Source: a virus. From it: a DNA stretch of 27,957 nucleotides. A program made the position numbers and the translations under genes. The notes under the pieces were generated by a model. The model did not search any database. It was not told the origin of the DNA and saw nothing but the letters and a program-made list of their open reading frames with translations. The stretch lies in IMG/VR virus record IMGVR_UViG_3300036985_000740, positions 1 to 27,957 of that record. One strand, 5' to 3'. Numbering within the stretch: position 1 is the first letter of the stretch; each line of letters begins with the position of its first letter. Shown one piece after another: positions 5,543-11,929 of this stretch.

Positions 5543-6196
5543 ATGCCAATTGCGATGACGTATAACAGCTTGCTTAACGACCTCAGGGCTTACCTTGAGC
5601 GTGGAGCCACGTTGGCTACTGACCCCACTGTTTACGAAATGCTCCCTATGCTTATTGGCATGGCCGAGCGCCGGCTTGCTCGTGAGCTTAAAATCCAAGG
5701 GACAGTTAACGTCGTTACCTCCCTCCTTGTTATAGGTCAGTCGGTATATGATAAGCCTGATCGTTGGCGCGAAACCGTCAGCATGTTCGTCGGGATAGGA
5801 ACCGGTAATAACACTCGCAGCGAAATATATCCTCGCGCCTATGAATATATCCGTAGCTATTGGCCGAATCCGACGACAACGGGGACGCCGCGTTTTTACG
5901 CTGACTATGACTATTCCCATTGGCTGATCGCTCCCACTCCGGTTGCTGCATTGCCGATGGAGATCCTGTATTACGAGCTTCCGCCACTGCTCGATGATAC
6001 AAATCAAACCAACTGGTTTACTGAATACGCGCCTAATGCGCTACTCTACGCAACGCTTCTTGAGTCTGCACCGTTCCTTAAAAACGATGAACGTATTGCA
6101 ACTTGGGAAGGATTCTATAATCGCTCTGTTGCGGCTCTTAACGGCGAAGACATTCGTCAAATTTCTGATCGTGGCATAATTCGCAGGGAAGACTAA
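5543..6196 (+). CDS. Phage adaptor protein 2 (SU10 adaptor-like)
   Basis: A 217-residue protein of the short-tailed phage adaptor type. The N-terminal helices (YNSLLNDLRAYLERGA, then the helix MLPMLIGMAERRLARELKI, residues about 7-50) are characteristic. A beta-rich middle (SVYDKPDRWRETVSMF, PRAYEYIRSYWPN, PRFYADYDYSHWLIAPTP) and an end with YAPNALLYATLLESAPFLKND complete the pattern. It probably forms a ring between portal and nozzle or carries fibres. Having both this and a gp4-like adaptor at 794 fits podoviruses with a two-ring connector. It is separated from the tail fibre ATG by a single base after its TAA. Confidence 0.78.
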   Translation: MPIAMTYNSLLNDLRAYLERGATLATDPTVYEMLPMLIGMAERRLARELKIQGTVNVVTSLLVIGQSVYDKPDRWRETVSMFVGIGTGNNTRSEIYPRAYEYIRSYWPNPTTTGTPRFYADYDYSHWLIAPTPVAALPMEILYYELPPLLDDTNQTNWFTEYAPNALLYATLLESAPFLKNDERIATWEGFYNRSVAALNGEDIRQISDRGIIRRED

Positions 6197-6197
6197 T

Positions 6198-9100
6198 ATG
6201 GCGTTCACAGAAACCTTTGGCGGCACGACAATCTATCCGTCCGATGTCAGCTATCGGGCCATCAGTCTGTCGGCGAATCAAACACTTGCTTGGCCGCTTG
6301 AAGTTGCGACCAGCGGTAACGTCGTTGCCCAGATCATGGATGTCACACCCAGTGCTGGTAGTTTTACAATCACTATGCCCCCGGCCAATGAGGCAAGCCC
6401 CGGCGAGACAGCCCTGTTTTTCAACGCTGGTTCGTTTAACTTCACGGTGGCGGATAACGCTGGCAATACCATTGTTGCCATAACGCCGGGCCTAGCCTAT
6501 CAGGTTTATCTGACAACGAACACGACTGTAGCTGGAACATGGCGCACTACGCAGTTCGGCGCGGGTACGTCATCTGCTACCGCTGGATCGCTTGTCGGTG
6601 CTGGTATCAAGGCCATTAACACTACTCTTAATCAGTCAATGGCGGTAACGTCGCTTTCTGTTAATTATACGGCTGGTGCTGCCGACCGTTCTGCTGCATT
6701 TCTGTGGACTGGTGGCGCGGGAACTATCACTCTGCCTGCAGCATCTACCGTCGGGAACGATTGGTTTTTTCACATCCGTAACGGCGGCACTGGCGCAATT
6801 TCGCTTGCGACGACTGGTGGCGAACTAATCAACGGTACTGCAACTGTCGATTTTAATCCCGGCGACAGCGCGATCATCGTCTGCGATGGCACTGGCTATT
6901 TCACAATCGGTTTTGGACAGGCTCCAGAGTTTCTGTTCGATTACGTTTCGATTGACCTTACCAGCCAGTCATCGCCTTATACGCTTTCGGGTTCTAACCT
7001 GAACCGGATCGCCTATCAGTTTAGCGGTACACTCACGACCAATATGCAAATTATCGTGCCAGCCACTATTCAGCAATACTGGGTTGGTAACTTTACGACC
7101 GGTGGATCTTATACTGTTACGGTTAAGACATCCGCCGGAACGGGTACTGTTGTTCCTCGCGACGCAAGATCCATTCTGTATTGCAATGGCACTGATGTGG
7201 TTAACGCAGATACCGGAGGTATCTCTATCCCAATCCTCGTGTCGCAGGGCGGAACTGGCGCGACAAACGCATCTCAAGCCCGCACAAACCTCGGCGCAAC
7301 ATCAATCGGTAACGCGCTCTTCATCGCAGTTGATGAGGCAACTGCGCGTAACGCGATCATTGCAGCCAAGAGCGGAGCCAACTCCGACATTACATCGCTC
7401 ACGGGCCTCACTACGCCTCTGAGCGTTCCTCAGGGCGGCACAGGGGTAGCTACGTTCACGGCCAATGGCATAGTCTATGGTTCCGGCGCTTCGGCTCTGG
7501 CTGTCACTGTAGCGGGCACAACGGGGCAAGTTCTTGTCGGAAACACGGGCACTGCTCCGTCATGGTCCACTCTGTCTGGAATTGGTGTAACATCATTCAG
7601 CGCAGGCTCAACGGGCCTTACACCTTCTACCGCAACTACGGGTATCGTAACGCTTGCTGGAACATTGATAGCGGCCAATGGCGGTACGGGCTTTGCCAGC
7701 TATGCTGTGGGCGATTTACTGTTCGCTTCGACCACGACGGTGTTGAGCAAGCTGGCTGATGTTGCAACAGGTAATGCGTTGATCTCAGGCGGTATTGGTG
7801 TTGCACCATCTTACGGCAAGATTGGCCTCACAACGCATATTAGTGGCACGCTTGGCGTAGGTAACGGCGGCACAGGCGTCACATCATCGACTGGCACTGT
7901 CGCTGTCGTGCTGTCGAACAGCCCGACCCTTGTTACGCCTGTACTTGGCGCGGCTTCGGCCACTAGTATCGCCAACGCCCTTGGTGCGGTTGGTACGCCA
8001 TCATATACCTTTACCGGCGACCTCAACACGGGGATGTGGTCTCCCGCAGCCGATACGATTGCGTTCAGCGAAGGTGGCGTTGAGGCCATGCGCATCGACA
8101 GCAGCGGCAACGTCGGGATTGGTACGACTTCGCCATCATCGCTTGGTGCCAACATCGCTACTCTCGATGTTTCTGGCGCGGCGGGGGGAGCAGTACGGTT
8201 CCAGCGCACTTCCTCAACCGCTACTAGCGGCTACATCTCGGCGCTTTCAGGCGAGTTTCGTGTCTCGGTGGTGGACGCACTGCCACTGACGTTTTTTACT
8301 ACCAATACAGAACGCATGCGCATCGACAGCAGCGGCAACGTCGGGATTGGTACGACTTCGCCGGGTTCACTTCTTCAACTTAATAAAGCATCTGGCGCAG
8401 CGGACTTGCGGTTCTCGGTCGCGGGAACGCTCTACGCCAACATGTACGCATCCTCCAGCGACGTAAACATCCTTTCGATTACCGCACTCCCGCTTATCTT
8501 AGGCACCAACAACACAGAACGCATGCGCATCACCAGCGCGGGCGATGTCGGGATTGGTACGAGTTCGCCTAGCCAAAAGCTACATGTTGTCGGCGCGCAG
8601 CTTACTATCCCTGCCGCTGGTTGGTCTGCTGGGCAAGTTGCTTATAATTATCTTGGTGATACATTGGGCGGCGTAAAAAATACTAACGGCGGAAACATCA
8701 ACGTATTTGGCTATAATGGTTTTGATGTAACGGTTAACGGCGTATCCCCCGTTACTGCGATGACTGTTACGGCTGGGGCAAACGTCGGGATTGGTACAGC
8801 CTCCCCCGGCTACCGGCTTGATGTTGAGGCTGGGGACACGACGGCTAATACCGGCTACGCCATGCGTTTGCGGTCAAACGCGACAGCAACTGCGGCGGCT
8901 ATGCAGTTTACCAACAACGCCGCATCTGTTGAAAATGGTCTAATTTCTTGCACTGATGCTGGAGCATTAACTATACAATCCGGCGGTGGTTCGTCTAATA
9001 TAAAGTTCCGCACAAACGGAGCAGAACGCGCCAGTATCAGCAGCGACGGCCACTTTGGGATGGGCACGAGTACGCGGCTGGGTACTAACGAAACCCTTTC

Positions 9101-9584
9101 CGTCAGCGCCATTTCGACATTTGACGGGATGTGGGTTAAAAACCTTTCAGCGGCAGCGGTTACTGCGGTTATATGGAACGCGGCGACATCAGGCGATAAT
9201 TCGTTTATCTCCTTTGCTACTGAAGCAGCGGCCACTGGTCGTGGGTCAATAACATACAACCGCGCTGGTGGTTTAGTTGCTTACAATGTTACCTCAGATT
9301 ACCGCGCCAAGGACATCATCGGCCCAGTTATAGACGCGGGCACAACGATTGACGCGCTCAAGGTCTATGCTGGCAAGATGAAGGGCGCAACAGTTGTCCG
9401 GCCAATGCTTATCGCTCACGAAGCGCAAGAGGTTGTGCCCTATGCAGTCACGGGCGAGAAGGATGCTGTTAACGAAGACGGCACTGATAAGCATCAGCAG
9501 ATGGACCACCAATCGCTTATCCCGCTTTTAATTGCAGAAATTCAATCACTCCGCGCCCGCGTGGCACAACTAGAAGGAAACTAA
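6198..9584 (+). CDS. Tail fibre/spike with C-terminal S74 intramolecular chaperone
   Basis: An 1128-residue receptor-binding fibre. The N-terminal third is beta-rich, with GGTGA-type segments typical of collar-fibre repeats (SQGGTGATNASQARTNLGA, PQGGTGVATFTANGIVYGSG, ANGGTGFASY, GNGGTGVTSS). From about residue 631 a repeat of the form MRIDSSGNVGIGTTSP recurs (631, 707, 776, 855, and a degenerate copy near 945), as in trimeric beta-helix fibres. The last 100 residues are an S74 peptidase/chaperone: SDYRAK holds the expected Ser1033 and Lys1038 dyad (spacing five), then IDALKVYAGKMKG, LIAHEAQEVVPYAV and MDHQSLIPLLIAEIQSLRAR. The chaperone folds the trimer and cuts itself off before Ser1033. A 48-base exact repeat lies inside the gene. 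Confidence 0.93.
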   Translation: MAFTETFGGTTIYPSDVSYRAISLSANQTLAWPLEVATSGNVVAQIMDVTPSAGSFTITMPPANEASPGETALFFNAGSFNFTVADNAGNTIVAITPGLAYQVYLTTNTTVAGTWRTTQFGAGTSSATAGSLVGAGIKAINTTLNQSMAVTSLSVNYTAGAADRSAAFLWTGGAGTITLPAASTVGNDWFFHIRNGGTGAISLATTGGELINGTATVDFNPGDSAIIVCDGTGYFTIGFGQAPEFLFDYVSIDLTSQSSPYTLSGSNLNRIAYQFSGTLTTNMQIIVPATIQQYWVGNFTTGGSYTVTVKTSAGTGTVVPRDARSILYCNGTDVVNADTGGISIPILVSQGGTGATNASQARTNLGATSIGNALFIAVDEATARNAIIAAKSGANSDITSLTGLTTPLSVPQGGTGVATFTANGIVYGSGASALAVTVAGTTGQVLVGNTGTAPSWSTLSGIGVTSFSAGSTGLTPSTATTGIVTLAGTLIAANGGTGFASYAVGDLLFASTTTVLSKLADVATGNALISGGIGVAPSYGKIGLTTHISGTLGVGNGGTGVTSSTGTVAVVLSNSPTLVTPVLGAASATSIANALGAVGTPSYTFTGDLNTGMWSPAADTIAFSEGGVEAMRIDSSGNVGIGTTSPSSLGANIATLDVSGAAGGAVRFQRTSSTATSGYISALSGEFRVSVVDALPLTFFTTNTERMRIDSSGNVGIGTTSPGSLLQLNKASGAADLRFSVAGTLYANMYASSSDVNILSITALPLILGTNNTERMRITSAGDVGIGTSSPSQKLHVVGAQLTIPAAGWSAGQVAYNYLGDTLGGVKNTNGGNINVFGYNGFDVTVNGVSPVTAMTVTAGANVGIGTASPGYRLDVEAGDTTANTGYAMRLRSNATATAAAMQFTNNAASVENGLISCTDAGALTIQSGGGSSNIKFRTNGAERASISSDGHFGMGTSTRLGTNETLSVSAISTFDGMWVKNLSAAAVTAVIWNAATSGDNSFISFATEAAATGRGSITYNRAGGLVAYNVTSDYRAKDIIGPVIDAGTTIDALKVYAGKMKGATVVRPMLIAHEAQEVVPYAVTGEKDAVNEDGTDKHQQMDHQSLIPLLIAEIQSLRARVAQLEGN
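8087..8134 (+). repeat. 48-base direct repeat, copy 1 (tail fibre)
   Basis: This 48-base stretch, starting CATGCGCATC and ending ACTTCGCC, is identical base for base to 8315-8362. It encodes MRIDSSGNVGIGTTS plus flanking bases. Identity at every silent position means recent duplication or gene conversion rather than only protein-level conservation. Confidence 0.95.
8315..8362 (+). repeat. 48-base direct repeat, copy 2 (tail fibre)
   Basis: Exact copy of 8087-8134, 228 bases downstream and in the same frame (76 codons). Weaker copies follow near 8520-8572, 8760-8811 and 9027-9077, with the GTCGGGATTGGTAC core kept in the first two of those. Confidence 0.95.
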
Positions 9585-9585
9585 A

Positions 9586-9915
9586 ATGGCTATCACAAAC
9601 GTATGGAGCGTCGTTCAGCTCAACTGCTACCCGGAACTCGACGGCGAAACCGATGTGGTCTTCACCTGTCATTGGGTATTATCTGCCACCAACGGCACAT
9701 ACGCAGGTAGCGTATACGGTTCGGTCGGCGTCACGCTCGATCCCGATGCACCCTTCACACCATATGCGTTGCTCACTGAAGCCCAAGTAATCGGCTGGGT
9801 GCAAGATGCACTTGGCGAAGAGCAAGTCGCAAGCTATGAAGCTAATGTGGCGCAGCAGATAGAGAACCAAATCAATCCTCCTGTTGTCACGCCACCATTA
9901 CCTTGGAGCGAATAA
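9586..9915 (+). CDS. Small conserved fibre-associated phage protein
   Basis: A 109-residue protein that starts AITNVWSVVQLNCYPELDGE and carries TCHWVLSATNG, then LTEAQVIGWVQDALG and a C-terminal EANVAQQIENQINPPVV...PLPW segment. I recognise the layout (beta-strand start, a VIGWVQ helix, and a PLPW end) as a common small phage family found just after tail fibre genes and annotated as a domain of unknown function. Probable tail-fibre assembly or attachment role, by context only. AGAAGGA upstream of the ATG is a good ribosome binding site. Confidence 0.72.
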   Translation: MAITNVWSVVQLNCYPELDGETDVVFTCHWVLSATNGTYAGSVYGSVGVTLDPDAPFTPYALLTEAQVIGWVQDALGEEQVASYEANVAQQIENQINPPVVTPPLPWSE

Positions 9916-10070
9916 TGATTACACTCACACTTACAGTCGATGAGATCAACGCCATCCTACAGACGCTTGGCAACCTGCCTACGTCTTCCGGTGCATGGCC
10001 TCTCGTCGTGAAAATCAAGGAACAGGCCGAAGCTCAGGTTACCCCAGAGCCAGAGCAGACCTCGGAATAA
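9915..10070 (+). CDS. Very small conserved phage protein (51 aa)
   Basis: A 51-residue frame coupled to the previous gene by TAATG and filling a 155-base gap. It reads ITLTLTVDEINAILQTLGNL, then WPLVVKIKEQAEAQV and an acidic end. Tiny proteins of the form 'strand, EINAILQTLGNLP, helix' are common next to tail-fibre genes in podophages; function unknown. Confidence 0.72.
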   Translation: MITLTLTVDEINAILQTLGNLPTSSGAWPLVVKIKEQAEAQVTPEPEQTSE

Positions 10071-10073
10071 GAG

Positions 10074-11681
10074 ATGCTTCAACCCGTCAACGTAAAATCT
10101 AAGGCCGGCATCAAGCGTGACGGCACGAAATTTGAAGGTGATTACTACGTTGACGGGCAGTGGGTTCGGTTTCAGCGCGGGTTTCCGCGTAAGATCGGTG
10201 GTTATCGGCAGATTAATAACTACATGACCGGGATCGTTCGGCAGCTGCACACGCAGGCGCTGAATAACTTCGTCTACACGCACGCCGGGAATCAGAACGG
10301 CATTCAGCAATTTACGATTGACACCTCTGGGAACACCAGTGCGCCTATCGACCGCAGTCCTGTCGGCTACATAGCCAGCGACAATTACAACTGGATGTTT
10401 GACGCCATGAATGATGGTGCGGGTGGCGGTAACGTCGTTATTGCGCATCCAGCTGAGACGCTTCTCGATATTTCAAGCGCAACAAATTACCCTGCTTACA
10501 TTGGAAATATCTACGGATCGGCGGCGCTAACGGAGATCCCTACTGCGGGTGTTTCTGGTGGTATTGTGGTTTTGCATCCGTATCTGTTCATGTATTCCAG
10601 TAACGGATTTATTAAATGGTCTGACGCAAACGATCCGACGAATTTTACGACAGGAGACGCGGGGGACGCCTTTATTACCTCCTCGAAGATCGTCAAGGGG
10701 CTTCCCTTGCGCGGTGGCGGCCAGAACCCCGCTGGTCTATTTTGGACGCTGGATAGCCTTGTTAGGGCTTTTTATACAGGTGGCACTGACGTGTTCTCGT
10801 TCGACACCATTACATCGGCTTCATCCGTCCTTGCGGCGAACGGCATCATTGAATACGATGGGATTTATTACTGGGTCGGACTTGACCGTTTCCTGATGTA
10901 CAACGGTGTTGTCCGCGAAGTTCCGAATGAGTTGAATATCAACTTCTTCTTTGACAACCTGAATTACACGTATGCCAATAAGGTGTTCGCCTATAAGGTT
11001 CCTCGCTTCGGTGAGATCTGGTGGTGCTTCCCTAAGGGTGACAGCACAGAGCCGAATCACGCTGTGATCTATAACGTGCGTGAGGGAACGTGGTATGACA
11101 CTGAACTGCCGAATGGCGGTCGCTCTGCAGGTATCTACGCGCAGGTATTCCAGTCACCTATTCTGGCTGGCGTTGCACCAATCCTGCCGCCGGCTGGAGA
11201 CTTGCGTATCACTGAAATAAGCGACGACCGCATCACTGAAGCAGATAACGACTTTCGTATAACCGACACAGGATTCACGCAGTATAAGATATGGCGGCAC
11301 GAATCGGGCGTAGATGAGATTGACGGGTCTTCAATCAATGCGGTTCTGAGCTATTTCGAGACAGGCGATATATCCCTGCTCACAACAGACGATCCGAAAT
11401 CGCGCTCTATACATGTCAGTATGATTGAGCCTGACTTCGTACAGACTGGTAATATGACGGTGCAGATCACTGGTCGCATCAACGCTCGATCCCCTGAGGT
11501 CAATGGCCCAATCATGACCTTCCCGGATCAGGCCACAACGCCCGAACAGCAACAGGTGTTCTTCAAGGAGCAGCGGCGTGAGTTGCGCTTTAAGTTTCAG
11601 AGCAACACGATTGGTGGGGATTTTCAAATGGGGCAGGTCATTGTGCATCTGCAGCCGTCCGATGGCAGGTATCAGTCGTGA
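10074..11681 (+). CDS. Tail nozzle / packaged-DNA stabilization protein (P22 gp10-like)
   Basis: A 535-residue beta-propeller-like protein. The start (KRDGTKFEGDYYVDGQWVRF, then GFPRKIGGYRQI) is the hallmark of gp10-like stabilization proteins of short-tailed phages. The body has repeated strand motifs: YIASDNYNWMFDAM, VVLHPYLFMYSSNGFIKWSD, FWTLDSLVRAFYTGG, GIYYWVGLDRFLMYNGVVREV and GEIWWCFPKGDS. Residues about 375-400 hold a short insertion with three RIT units. The protein would form the hexameric nozzle that seals the DNA exit. Its stop overlaps the next GTG start as GTGA. Confidence 0.87.
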   Translation: MLQPVNVKSKAGIKRDGTKFEGDYYVDGQWVRFQRGFPRKIGGYRQINNYMTGIVRQLHTQALNNFVYTHAGNQNGIQQFTIDTSGNTSAPIDRSPVGYIASDNYNWMFDAMNDGAGGGNVVIAHPAETLLDISSATNYPAYIGNIYGSAALTEIPTAGVSGGIVVLHPYLFMYSSNGFIKWSDANDPTNFTTGDAGDAFITSSKIVKGLPLRGGGQNPAGLFWTLDSLVRAFYTGGTDVFSFDTITSASSVLAANGIIEYDGIYYWVGLDRFLMYNGVVREVPNELNINFFFDNLNYTYANKVFAYKVPRFGEIWWCFPKGDSTEPNHAVIYNVREGTWYDTELPNGGRSAGIYAQVFQSPILAGVAPILPPAGDLRITEISDDRITEADNDFRITDTGFTQYKIWRHESGVDEIDGSSINAVLSYFETGDISLLTTDDPKSRSIHVSMIEPDFVQTGNMTVQITGRINARSPEVNGPIMTFPDQATTPEQQQVFFKEQRRELRFKFQSNTIGGDFQMGQVIVHLQPSDGRYQS

Positions 11682-11929
11682 TAGGCATCGATCCTCGCGG
11701 CATTGATCAGTTTATTGACTGGGCTGATTATATGTATCCTGACCTGCAGCAGTTTGGCGTAATAACGCAGATGATGCCCGGCGCAAACTGGCAGGATTGG
11801 GCTGCTGGCTTACAGGCTTTGAATAAAATAGCTGAGATCGGCGCTCCTAATCCATATCAGTTTGATGACTGGAAACTTTGGGCAATGCGGTTTATACAGT
11901 TGCTGGATAGTGGCGGGAGTGGTTCGTAA
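11678..11929 (+). CDS. Small conserved phage protein starting with GTG
   Basis: An 83-residue protein whose start is GTG 11678 in a GTGA overlap with the nozzle gene. It contains IDQFIDWADYMYPDLQQFG, then WQDWAAGLQALNKI and PYQFDDWKLWAMRFIQLL. This tryptophan-rich 'W.DWA.GL ... P..F.DW..WA.RF' layout is a recurrent small protein between nozzle and ejection genes in podophages. Function unknown; perhaps a minor virion protein. Stop overlaps the next ATG as TAATG. Confidence 0.75.
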   Translation: MIGIDPRGIDQFIDWADYMYPDLQQFGVITQMMPGANWQDWAAGLQALNKIAEIGAPNPYQFDDWKLWAMRFIQLLDSGGSGS

